From Huintestinicola sp050874005 (GTDB taxonomy: Bacteria > Bacillota > Clostridia > Oscillospirales > Ruminococcaceae), in NCBI RefSeq assembly GCF_050874005.1, contig NZ_JBNMJV010000002.1, positions 1 to 64,000 on the forward strand: 64,000 nucleotides of DNA, read 5' to 3'. A program made the position numbers and the translations under genes. Shown one piece after another: positions 16,798-23,929 of the stretch. The notes beneath the pieces were generated by a model. That model did no database searches, was not told the origin of the DNA, and saw only the letters and a program-made list of their open reading frames with translations. The first letter of the stretch is position 1. Each line of letters opens with the position of its first letter.

Positions 16798-17313
16798 ATG
16801 TATTCCGGCTCAAAAGGTACCTTTGACGACGGATACATCAGATATGTGCTTGACGCCTACTCGGAGCCGATAATTAGACTATGCTTCTCCTACGTCCGTA
16901 ATATGCACGACGCAGAGGATATAGCGCAGGAGACCTTCTGCGAGATAATCAAGCGAAAGCCCGTTTTTACCGATGAAAATCACGAAAAAGCGTGGCTTAT
17001 TAAAACTGCGGTCAACAAGTGCAAAAATCACCTTAAATCGGGCTGGGTAAGCAAAACAAGCTCAATAGATGATAATTTGTCGTCCCCTGCTCTCGGGCAG
17101 GAGGACAGCGGTCTTGACGATACCTCCAGGGCTGTATTTGACGCTGTTATGGAGCTTCCTGAAAAATACAGAACGGTCATCCATATGTATTACTACACGG
17201 GACTCAGTATCGCAGAAATAGCCGCCGCAAATGGGATCAGCACCGCCGCCGCAGGCACAAGGCTTGCCAGGGGACGGGCGCTTTTAAAGAAAAAACTGGG
17301 AGATGATTTCTGA
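16798..17313 (+). CDS. ECF-type RNA polymerase sigma factor (171 aa)
   Basis: Two-domain extracytoplasmic-function sigma factor: sigma2 with RLCFSYVRNMHDAEDIAQETFCEII-type signature (residues about 25-60) and sigma4 with ELPEKYRTVIHMYYY and SIAEIAAANGISTAAAGTRLARGR. The ATG at 16798 is chosen for the AGGGGG upstream; the longer frame from 16729 has no site. It overlaps the next gene by one base (TGATG), so sigma and anti-sigma are translationally coupled. Targets are not visible; it may activate its own promoter. Confidence 0.9.
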   Translation: MYSGSKGTFDDGYIRYVLDAYSEPIIRLCFSYVRNMHDAEDIAQETFCEIIKRKPVFTDENHEKAWLIKTAVNKCKNHLKSGWVSKTSSIDDNLSSPALGQEDSGLDDTSRAVFDAVMELPEKYRTVIHMYYYTGLSIAEIAAANGISTAAAGTRLARGRALLKKKLGDDF

Positions 17314-18563
17314 TGCCCGATTTTTCGGATAAATACAAAAATGCCCTTGAATATCAGGAAATATCTCCCGATTTCAAGGAACGGACAGCAAGACTTATGA
17401 CAGAGCTTCGTGACAGCGAAAAGCTTATTCCCGAAACAGCCGAGGAAAACCTGCCTTTGGCAGAGCACATCAGCGTTTCGGGAAATGAGATAAAGACATC
17501 ACGCAGGATAAAGCTTATCAAGGTGATATCCACCGCAGCGGCGGCGGCAGCCTGCCTTACGGTAGGCGTTGCGCTGAACAATGCAGGCGTTTTTGACAAG
17601 GACTCAGACCCATCGGTCATTGCGACAGACGGTATCGTTACCGAAGCTACGGACATTATCGAAGCCGAGATAACTGCAGATGAAAGCTTTTCCGAAGATG
17701 TGCTTACAACAGAAGGAGCAGCAATATCCGAATATGCGGAAACAACGGCTCCCGAAACAATATCGCAGACCGCTTCTCAAAGCGTAAACGAGACAGAAGC
17801 GGTTACCGAGATCTCCGCCGTGACAGAAACAAAAGCAGATACAAAAACTCAAGCGGCAGCAATTTCGGCTGAAACCACATCTGCTCCTGGCGAAGGACCT
17901 GCCGCAGAAGATGTTGACGAAATGATCGAAGAAGTGCCCGTGGGAGCTGCTCCCGAAGCACCTGTGGAAGCCGCACCCGTAGAAGGTGCAGGAATTGCCC
18001 CCTACGCATATGACAACGGTGAAAACGAAAACAAGCTGCCGCTGGAAACTGTACTGATACTTGAGCCTTTTTCTGAAGAAGCCGAGGCGGAAGAGGAAGC
18101 TGACAGCGAAAACGATGAGGAAATTGTTGAGGAAGCTCCGACAGACATCACATCTGCCGCAGATAGATCCAGAGCAGCGTCATTTTCTCCCAAAGAAGCA
18201 GTTTCCGAATTTCCTGCACAAAACTCCACGGCGGTGATAACTCCCACATTTGAGGACATAAATTCAGAGGACGGAACAGTTGTGACATACGAATCCAAGG
18301 AGGTCAGAAGCGTTACAAAGCTATTGAACCTCAACAAGGAGCTTTCCGCATATGCCGAGGAGGGAGAAGGCTCTCTTGCAGAAGAAGCCCCCTCGGACAG
18401 CCGCTACATTATCGACTACGCTGACAAACAGGGAAATGCCATGCGTATTTATATGGGCAGCAGATACATCTGCTTTGCCTACGGCGGCAGCTTTTACACC
18501 TTTGAACTGACAGAAGAGGAGTACAATGAGCTTGACGGCGTGCTGTTCGGGCTTATATCGTAA
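17313..18563 (+). CDS. Membrane anti-sigma factor-like protein (416 aa)
   Basis: Probable anti-sigma factor for the ECF sigma encoded just upstream. Residues 1-65 are cytoplasmic and helical (FKERTARLMTELRD); one membrane segment lies at about 70-90. The extracellular part begins with a long low-complexity Thr/Ala/Glu/Pro linker (about 105-290) and ends in a compact domain of about 80 residues (YIIDYADKQGNAMRIYMG...). No zinc HxxxCxxC motif is present. The end domain may be a sensor. The assignment rests mainly on context (TGATG coupling) and topology, since the sequence itself is not one I recognise. Confidence 0.65.
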   Translation: MPDFSDKYKNALEYQEISPDFKERTARLMTELRDSEKLIPETAEENLPLAEHISVSGNEIKTSRRIKLIKVISTAAAAAACLTVGVALNNAGVFDKDSDPSVIATDGIVTEATDIIEAEITADESFSEDVLTTEGAAISEYAETTAPETISQTASQSVNETEAVTEISAVTETKADTKTQAAAISAETTSAPGEGPAAEDVDEMIEEVPVGAAPEAPVEAAPVEGAGIAPYAYDNGENENKLPLETVLILEPFSEEAEAEEEADSENDEEIVEEAPTDITSAADRSRAASFSPKEAVSEFPAQNSTAVITPTFEDINSEDGTVVTYESKEVRSVTKLLNLNKELSAYAEEGEGSLAEEAPSDSRYIIDYADKQGNAMRIYMGSRYICFAYGGSFYTFELTEEEYNELDGVLFGLIS

Positions 18564-18613
18564 TATTTCTACTCTCCCCTGCTGTGGGATATATCAGCAA
18601 TTTATGTTCTGTT

Positions 18614-18645
18614 AAAAAATGCGCTCCATATTGGGCGCATTTTTT
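18614..18645. terminator. Bidirectional terminator
   Basis: Stem AAAAAATGCGC / GCGCATTTTTT with a ten-base loop between the convergent anti-sigma and YfcE-like genes; it gives a U-run in both directions. Confidence 0.9.
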
Positions 18646-18679
18646 GTATTTTCAGATGCTCGTAAAAAATATTTTGTTC

Positions 18680-19159
18680 TCACACATTGGCAATATTTGT
18701 AATTATCCCCGCAGGAGTAATATCTATCCACCCGAATGAGGGGTCCTCATAATCTCTCGGGCAGGAGCAGCTTCCGGGATTGAGCATATATATCCCGTCC
18801 TCAAGGCTCTCATAGCGGCAATGGGTATGCCCGAAAAGAACTGCTTTGCAGCCGTTGTCCCTTGCAAGAGAGCGGAGCATTTCAGTCCCGTATTTCACGC
18901 CGTAAAGATGACCGTGAGTGCAGAGTATCTTCACATCTCCCGCTGAGATTATTTCAATATTCGGAGACATCGACATGTAATCGCAGTTGCCTGCAACGTG
19001 TCTTATGTCAAGATTAGGATATTTAAGTCTCATCATATCAAGCTCCCGTTCACCGTCTCCTAAGTGAACGAAAATATTTCCCGTATCTGCCGTCTTTTCA
19101 AAAATTCTCTCCAGAGCATAGCTGTCTCCGTGGGAGTCGGACATTGCAACAATTCTCAC
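18680..19159 (-). CDS. YfcE/MJ0936-type phosphodiesterase (159 aa)
   Basis: Small metallophosphoesterase with all ligand motifs intact: SDSHGD at the N-terminus, VHLGDGERE, VAGNCDY, CTHGHLYG and LFGHTHCR, ending LNPGSCSCPR. The family hydrolyses phosphodiesters with Mn/Fe ions; the physiological substrate is unknown. Unlike the other phosphoesterase at 7456-8130, its GN(C)D and GHTH motifs are conventional. It stands alone, convergent with the anti-sigma gene. Confidence 0.9.
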   Translation of the reverse strand: MRIVAMSDSHGDSYALERIFEKTADTGNIFVHLGDGERELDMMRLKYPNLDIRHVAGNCDYMSMSPNIEIISAGDVKILCTHGHLYGVKYGTEMLRSLARDNGCKAVLFGHTHCRYESLEDGIYMLNPGSCSCPRDYEDPSFGWIDITPAGIITNIANV

Positions 19160-19283
19160 ATTTATTCTCCTTACGCATATTATGATATCAGGCGGTCGTT
19201 CTGTTTTTCTTTATCATAACATAAATATATAAAGAAAATTCGGAAACATTCTGAACAACAATTTTTGAAAGGCAGGATAACTT

Positions 19284-19535
19284 ATGGATATCAAAGGAAC
19301 TAACCCTCAGAACGTGGACGCTCTGCTTAAAACCGTAAGCGGCAAGCTGGGCATTCCTCCCGAAAAGCTGAGACAGGAGCTTATGCAAGGCAAATTCGAC
19401 AATGCAATGAAGAATATGAAGCCAGAGGAGGCTCGGAAATTCAATCAGGTGCTGTCAAATCCACAGCTCCTTGAGAAGATGATGAGTGCGCCTCAGGCTC
19501 AGGCTCTTTACAAAAAGCTGACGGGCGGCAGATAA
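19284..19535 (+). CDS. Small hypothetical protein (83 aa)
   Basis: A soluble, mostly helical protein (MDIKGTNPQNVDALLKTVSG..., KFDNAMKNMKPEEARKFNQ). No known domain is recognised. GAAAGGCAGGA precedes the ATG. It is the first gene of a tight three-gene group (19284-20342) with gaps of about 25 bases. The next two resemble small clostridial proteins often regarded as conserved but unnamed, so a shared role is likely, but the nature of it cannot be read from sequence. Confidence 0.65.
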   Translation: MDIKGTNPQNVDALLKTVSGKLGIPPEKLRQELMQGKFDNAMKNMKPEEARKFNQVLSNPQLLEKMMSAPQAQALYKKLTGGR

Positions 19536-19560
19536 TACGCTTTTTGGGGAGGTGCCGATT

Positions 19561-19929
19561 ATGGACAATATGAACGAAATGCTTAACTCCGTTCTCGGCG
19601 ATCCCGAAAGCCTTCAGCAGATAAAGGAGCTTGCCGATCTGCTGAATAGCGAGACGGAAGGCGGCACGGAAACAGAGCCGCCTGCTCAGAAATCCTCCGA
19701 GGACAGCTCGGGTGGATTTGACCCTGCAATGCTTATGGGTCTGATGGGTGCGGTATCGGCGGCAGGAAGCGATGACAAAAACCGTGCGCTTATACTTGCC
19801 CTGAAGCCCTATCTCAGCTCGGAGCGGCAGGCAAAGGCAGACAAGGCGGTGAAGCTTCTGAAAATGTACGCCGTTTTTTCCGAGCTGAAAAAAAGCGGTA
19901 TGCTGGGAAATCTGGATAAGCTTCTGTAA
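19561..19929 (+). CDS. Small conserved hypothetical protein (122 aa)
   Basis: N-terminal helix MDNMNEMLNSVLGDPESLQQI, an acidic/Ser-rich linker, then DPAMLMGLMGAVSAAG and the basic helix ALILALKPYLSSERQAKADKAV-type end. This last pattern (R..LL.ALKP.LS..RQ.K.DKA) recurs in small clostridial proteins, to my memory. The ATG at 19561 is supported by GGGGAGG ten bases upstream. Second gene of the three-gene group. Confidence 0.65.
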   Translation: MDNMNEMLNSVLGDPESLQQIKELADLLNSETEGGTETEPPAQKSSEDSSGGFDPAMLMGLMGAVSAAGSDDKNRALILALKPYLSSERQAKADKAVKLLKMYAVFSELKKSGMLGNLDKLL

Positions 19930-19955
19930 ATTTTATCGGAAAGGGTGTGGACAAA

Positions 19956-20342
19956 TTGGCTGAAAATATTCCCTACGGGTATGCTCCCCGAAACAGCGGA
20001 CTGCTTCAGCGTCCGGGACAGCAAACGCAGCAGCGTCCGCCCTCGGGAAATATGCGGTATAATGCAATGGGAATGGCTCCGCCCCGTCCTCAGCCGTCAG
20101 TTGGCAGAGAATATCACCCCAATGCCCCGATGCAGAACACATCTCAGAATACAAGCACCGCTCAGAAGTCACCCGACACTCTGCCCGATGAAAGCAAGCC
20201 GTCAAGGAGCGATCCCCTTTCATTTCTCGGCATAAACGGTCTCGACAATGAAAAGCTCATTCTTATCGCACTTATTGTGATACTCGCAAGAAGCGGCGCA
20301 GACTGGGTGATACTTGCGGCGCTTATTTATATTATGATGTGA
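19956..20342 (+). CDS. Small protein with C-terminal hydrophobic segment, TTG start (128 aa)
   Basis: An N-terminal Pro/Gln-rich disordered half (residues 1-80) is followed by DPLSFLGINGLDNEKLILIALIVILARSG and a second hydrophobic stretch ending IYIMM. The LIALIVIL pattern resembles short clostridial proteins with a hydrophobic end. The start is taken as TTG at 19956 because GGAAAGGG lies ten bases upstream; the in-frame GTG at 19947 is too close to it. Third gene of the group. Function unknown. Confidence 0.6.
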   Translation: MAENIPYGYAPRNSGLLQRPGQQTQQRPPSGNMRYNAMGMAPPRPQPSVGREYHPNAPMQNTSQNTSTAQKSPDTLPDESKPSRSDPLSFLGINGLDNEKLILIALIVILARSGADWVILAALIYIMM

Positions 20343-20353
20343 TACTTATTGAT

Positions 20354-20390
20354 GAAAGTCTCTTTCCGTTTTTCGGGAGAGACTTTTTTC
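20354..20390 (+). terminator. Rho-independent terminator of the three-gene group
   Basis: AAAGTCTC / GAGACTTT outer stem with an inner TTCCG/CGGGA extension and six T residues. Confidence 0.85.
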
Positions 20391-20450
20391 GGGTATCTGT
20401 TGACTTGACCGTCAGTATATGTTATGATGATGAAAAGGAAGGTGAGCGGT

Positions 20451-20813
20451 ATGACAGCTCAGAATGCTAAGACAGTCACATATTCAAAAAAGCATAAGGA
20501 CATTGTGAAAAGCGGTATTTGTGAAATCCGCAGGGTGCTTTTCGGCTCGGACTCTGCGGAGACCGACAGTCTTTTGTTCTGCCTTGATTATTTTCTTGAC
20601 CCCTATTACAAGCAGGACATTCCCCATAAAGACGAGGTCTTTACTCTCCTTGAAGAATTTGCGGTAACGTCAAAAAATGCAGAGCAGGTAAACGATGCTT
20701 TGCAGCTTCTGAATTACTGTCCCCGTCCCCTGCCCGTCCTCGAAAAAAATTTTGAAAACATTATAGAGGTCGAAAAAGAGTACGCAATGTACGTCCTCCA
20801 CCCTGACACGTAA
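20451..20813 (+). CDS. Hypothetical protein (120 aa)
   Basis: A soluble protein with helical repeats (LLFCLDYFLDPYYKQDIPHKDEV, FTLLEEFAVTSKNAEQV). The pattern of paired short helices suggests a HEAT-like or small all-alpha fold, but I recognise no family. The ATG at 20451 has AAGGAAGGTGAG upstream and is preferred over 20424. It is followed after ten bases by a membrane protein gene and then a monooxygenase-like gene, likely one transcript. Confidence 0.6.
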   Translation: MTAQNAKTVTYSKKHKDIVKSGICEIRRVLFGSDSAETDSLLFCLDYFLDPYYKQDIPHKDEVFTLLEEFAVTSKNAEQVNDALQLLNYCPRPLPVLEKNFENIIEVEKEYAMYVLHPDT

Positions 20814-20823
20814 AGGAGACATT

Positions 20824-21186
20824 ATGAATAAAGCCGTAATAAAAAATATCACAAAACAGCTTCTGCTTGCCTTCGGGAGCATTGCCCTGTCCGCAGGTGC
20901 AGTCCTGCTAATAAGCGTTTGCTCGGACAACGGCATTGAGGCGTTTATCCTGAGCCTGTTTGCCGTTCCCGTCACAACATTTTTATCCTCAGCATTTTCC
21001 GCCGCAATTTTGAAGAAGCGTGACATATGGCTTCCCGTAATGCTTGCAGCAGTTATTCTCGGTATGGTTTACCTTATCGGAACATTCGGGACAGCGTATT
21101 TTCCATTTGCCCTGTTTGAACTTATCGGATTTGCGGGAGGATATTTTCTTGGGGTATATATCGGGAAAAGAAGAATAAAAAATTAA
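20824..21186 (+). CDS. Small integral membrane protein (120 aa)
   Basis: Four hydrophobic segments at roughly residues 12-32, 40-60, 68-88 and 93-113, with a basic C-terminus (GKRRIKN). No family is recognised. AAAGGAG precedes the ATG. The spacing of 10 bases from the upstream gene and 13 bases to the downstream gene suggests an operon. Confidence 0.65.
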   Translation: MNKAVIKNITKQLLLAFGSIALSAGAVLLISVCSDNGIEAFILSLFAVPVTTFLSSAFSAAILKKRDIWLPVMLAAVILGMVYLIGTFGTAYFPFALFELIGFAGGYFLGVYIGKRRIKN

Positions 21187-21199
21187 AGGAGTTTTTTCA

Positions 21200-21508
21200 A
21201 TGAGCATAACCGTAAATCTTTACTACACAGGCACAGGCGGAAACGCCCGTAAATTTGCGGAGGAAATGGAATCGAGCGGCATTGCCGATGCTGTCAGAGC
21301 CGAAGAGGGCAACGAAAAATATGAGTATTTTTTCCCTATGAGCGACCCCGAAACGGTGCTTCTTATAGACCGCTGGAAAGATCAGGCTGCCATTGACATT
21401 CATCACAAATCGGAAATGATGAAAAAGATCGCAATGCTCAGAGACAAGTACAAGCTTCGGCTAAGAGTTGAACGGTATATTGACGAGCCGAAGGATAACA
21501 GCAAATAA
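21200..21508 (+). CDS. Antibiotic biosynthesis monooxygenase (ABM)-fold protein (102 aa)
   Basis: A dimeric ferredoxin-like ABM-domain protein: MSITVNLYYTG, GNARKFAEEM, GNEKYEYFFPMSDPETVLLIDRW, DQAAIDIHHKSEMM. Members include quinol monooxygenases (YgiN) and haem-degrading enzymes; many are of unknown function. The bridging pattern 'VLLIDRWKDQAAIDIHHKS' is the usual ABM core. In an anaerobe an oxygen-dependent role is uncertain. TTAAAGGAG precedes the start. Confidence 0.8.
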   Translation: MSITVNLYYTGTGGNARKFAEEMESSGIADAVRAEEGNEKYEYFFPMSDPETVLLIDRWKDQAAIDIHHKSEMMKKIAMLRDKYKLRLRVERYIDEPKDNSK

Positions 21509-21566
21509 ATTCTCCGTTTTCTGACCGAGAAAAACACTAGGACACGAAAAAAAGTACACGAAAAAA

Positions 21567-21596
21567 TGCCCCTTACAGAGCAAATCTGCAAGGGGC
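21567..21596 (-). terminator. Terminator of tRNA-Leu
   Basis: On the minus strand, GCCCCTT / AAGGGGC stem followed by ATTTTTT; it lies just downstream of the tRNA gene. Confidence 0.85.
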
Positions 21597-21618
21597 TTTA
21601 AATGGCTTCGTTAAGCCT

Positions 21619-21705
21619 TGGTGCGGATAATGTGACTTGAACACACACGGTATTGCTACCACTAGAACCTGAATCTAGCGCGTCTGCCGATTCCGCCATA
21701 TCCGC
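21619..21705 (-). tRNA. tRNA-Leu (anticodon CAG)
   Basis: The minus strand folds as a class II tRNA: acceptor GCGGATA / TATCCGC, D-arm with GGCGGAATCGGCAGACGC, anticodon stem CTAGA/TCTAG around loop TTCAGGT (anticodon CAG), a long variable arm TGGTAGCAATACCG, T-arm with GTTCAAGTC, discriminator A and an encoded CCA. The long variable arm and the anticodon agree on leucine. Confidence 0.96.
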
Positions 21706-21716
21706 ATTACTTAATT

Positions 21717-21745
21717 ATTATACACCTATTTTTTACTGTTGTCAA
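21717..21745 (-). promoter_or_regulatory. Consensus promoter for tRNA-Leu
   Basis: Minus strand TTGACA (21740-21745), 17-base spacer, TATAAT (21717-21722): perfect sigma-70/SigA consensus directly upstream of the tRNA. Confidence 0.9.
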
Positions 21746-21780
21746 GCGCAAAGCATAATTTTACATTTTGTTAACATCTG

Positions 21781-23379
21781 CTATTTCTTGGCATATTTAA
21801 AAAACATAGTCTCGGTGTATGGGTCAAAGTAAATATCACGGGACTCGGTCAGGCACAGCAAATACTTTTTTTCATAGGCAAGGGGCAGGGCATATGCATT
21901 ATCAATAATGCGGTCCTCGGCATTTTTTATGATATCCTTTTTTTCGTTAAGGTCTGAACACCGCTGCATACGGACAATATCATCTTCAAGCTCCTTATCC
22001 TCAAATCCGCAGGCTTCATAAACGCTCTCAAGAAAATTCTCGGCAAGGTTTATGTCTCCGGTGATCGTATCAATATAAAAGGTCTCCTCCCCCGACTGCA
22101 GCGCTTTCCGGAAATCTTTCTCATTCATAAAAACCGGAGAACAGTAAAGCTCAAGTTTTTCCTCAAGGTCTGAAACCACCGAATAGGGTATGGATTGAGA
22201 TTTAAGAGCGTCCGAAGCCAGCAGGATACTGCTGTTGAAATCCGTTTCGGGATGCTCGGAAACCATTTTCTTCCATACCGCTGCCGAACCCTTTATCCCC
22301 CTTTCCGACTGAGGGAACAGCTCCCTGAAGCTCTTATTTGAAACGGTTATCGCCTCGGGAACGATATCCCAAGCCAAAACGGAATCATCGCTCAGTTCCG
22401 CCGCCATTTCCGATTTATCCACAGCCGAGAAAAACGCCTTTCTCACTTCAACATCATTAAACGGCTCAATATCCGAATTTAGAAAAAGGCAGGCGGTACC
22501 GCAGACGTATTCCTTGATGTAATGATCCCTTGCAGTATTTTTATCATACTCAAGGATTGTCCGAGCAGCATAAGCGTCCGTCTCGAAATTTTTGGATTTT
22601 TCCGCACTTGCTCTCTCGTCTGTAATGATGATATTCACCAGCTGCGGATATGTCCGATACCCATCGGAAGAATTGCAGTTTATCCTTTCAAGGGTAATGT
22701 GATTGTCCGTCCAGTAGGGGTCATAGTTCCAGTCGCTGATGTAAAATGCGCCGCAGGAATAGGTATCTGCCGCAGACAAGCCGTATCTTCCCCTTGTGGA
22801 CAGGAAAATCTCCTCATTGCAGGGTGCGGCGGCGGTGTGCGACATAAGCTTTAGGAAATCGCAGTCGGGATACTCAAGCTCTATCACAAGAGTATGCTCG
22901 TCCTCTGCACGCACACCAAGCTCCGACTTATCTTTAGCGCCGCCGTAAACCGCCTTGCTGTTTTTTATGCAGGAGAAAAGCTCTGCATAGGGCGAATGAG
23001 TACCGGCGTCAAATATTCTTCTGAAAGCGTATTCGTAATCGTAAGCTGTCAAGGGCACTCCGTCCGTGCCGTTCATTCCGAACCAGCAAAGCCCCTCTCT
23101 CAGCTCAAATGTATATATGAGACCGTCCTCCGAAACGCTGTAGCTTTTTGCCGCACCGTTTATGAGCCGTCCGTCTCCGTCCGTATCCATAAGCAGGGCA
23201 TAGGTGTTCCTGATAACGAACATCGACTGCTTGTCTACCGCCATCTGAGGGTCGAGATTTTGCGGATTATCCGAAATTACGGCATAAAACTCCCCGTCCG
23301 CACCGTCGTCCTCTCCTCCGCAGGCGCAAAAGGACAGCACAGCAAGAGCAGCCGTAAAAAATAAAGCCTTCCTGTTCAT
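21781..23379 (-). CDS. Oligopeptide ABC transporter substrate-binding lipoprotein (532 aa)
   Basis: Extracellular solute-binding protein of family 5 (OppA/DppA type). A signal peptide ends in lipobox SFCAC; then NPQNLDPQMAVDKQSMFVIRNTYALLMD, the typical start of this fold, and LTAYDYEYAFRRIFDAGT and DIVPEAIT. No permease or ATPase genes are next to it, so it would have to use a transporter encoded elsewhere or act as a sensor. It begins 23 bases after nrdG and may be co-transcribed with the nrd genes. Confidence 0.88.
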   Translation of the reverse strand: MNRKALFFTAALAVLSFCACGGEDDGADGEFYAVISDNPQNLDPQMAVDKQSMFVIRNTYALLMDTDGDGRLINGAAKSYSVSEDGLIYTFELREGLCWFGMNGTDGVPLTAYDYEYAFRRIFDAGTHSPYAELFSCIKNSKAVYGGAKDKSELGVRAEDEHTLVIELEYPDCDFLKLMSHTAAAPCNEEIFLSTRGRYGLSAADTYSCGAFYISDWNYDPYWTDNHITLERINCNSSDGYRTYPQLVNIIITDERASAEKSKNFETDAYAARTILEYDKNTARDHYIKEYVCGTACLFLNSDIEPFNDVEVRKAFFSAVDKSEMAAELSDDSVLAWDIVPEAITVSNKSFRELFPQSERGIKGSAAVWKKMVSEHPETDFNSSILLASDALKSQSIPYSVVSDLEEKLELYCSPVFMNEKDFRKALQSGEETFYIDTITGDINLAENFLESVYEACGFEDKELEDDIVRMQRCSDLNEKKDIIKNAEDRIIDNAYALPLAYEKKYLLCLTESRDIYFDPYTETMFFKYAKK

Positions 23380-23401
23380 ACCGTCCCTCGTTTCTTATAT
23401 T

Positions 23402-23929
23402 TTAAATTTCAGCCGTTACAGCCCTGCCGAACTTTGCAGATTTTTTTATGTCAATTATCCTCTGATTTCTGCTGCCACGAAATTTGAGTGTCAGATCTCT
23501 TTCAGCTAAAATAAAAGGACCGTCCACAAGATAGTCACACACATCAAGAAGCTCTCCGAAAGAGTTTTGGCTGTCGGAGTTTTCTTTCAGATATTCATAG
23601 GTATATCCGCTGTAGGTAATTATATTAAGCCCCTTTTTGCGTATCATTCTCCCGAGTTTGGAAAGAGCCTCCGCCTGACAGAAAGGCTCTCCCCCGCTGA
23701 ATGTGACCCCGTCAAGAAGAGGATTTGCATTTATCCTGTCCATTATCTCCCCGAGAGTAATTTCAGTCCCCCCAGAAAAATCGTGAGTCTGAGGGTTCTG
23801 ACAGCCCTCACAGTTATGGGGACAGCCCTGAACAAAAACGGTAAGCCTTATTCCGGGACCGTCGACGATAGAGTCGTCTGTTATCCCCGCAATACGCAGT
23901 CTGACATTATTTTCCGTATCAGTTTGCAA
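23402..23929 (-). CDS. nrdG: Anaerobic ribonucleotide reductase activating protein (175 aa)
   Basis: Radical SAM activase that installs the glycyl radical on NrdD. The [4Fe-4S] motif CPHNCEGC (CxxxCxxC) and RIAGITDDSIVDGPGIRLTVFVQG upstream are diagnostic; FSGGEPF follows. The start is a TTG at 23929, with AAAGGATAAAG in front, and overlaps the last 11 bases of nrdD, giving coupled translation. Length is normal for the family. It is otherwise intact, which makes the shortened NrdD upstream more notable. Confidence 0.95.
   Translation of the reverse strand: MQTDTENNVRLRIAGITDDSIVDGPGIRLTVFVQGCPHNCEGCQNPQTHDFSGGTEITLGEIMDRINANPLLDGVTFSGGEPFCQAEALSKLGRMIRKKGLNIITYSGYTYEYLKENSDSQNSFGELLDVCDYLVDGPFILAERDLTLKFRGSRNQRIIDIKKSAKFGRAVTAEI

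Noticed and set aside
17650..18200. Alternative-frame open stretches inside the anti-sigma stalk
   Set aside because: They reflect the low-complexity Ala/Glu/Thr coding region and not separate genes.
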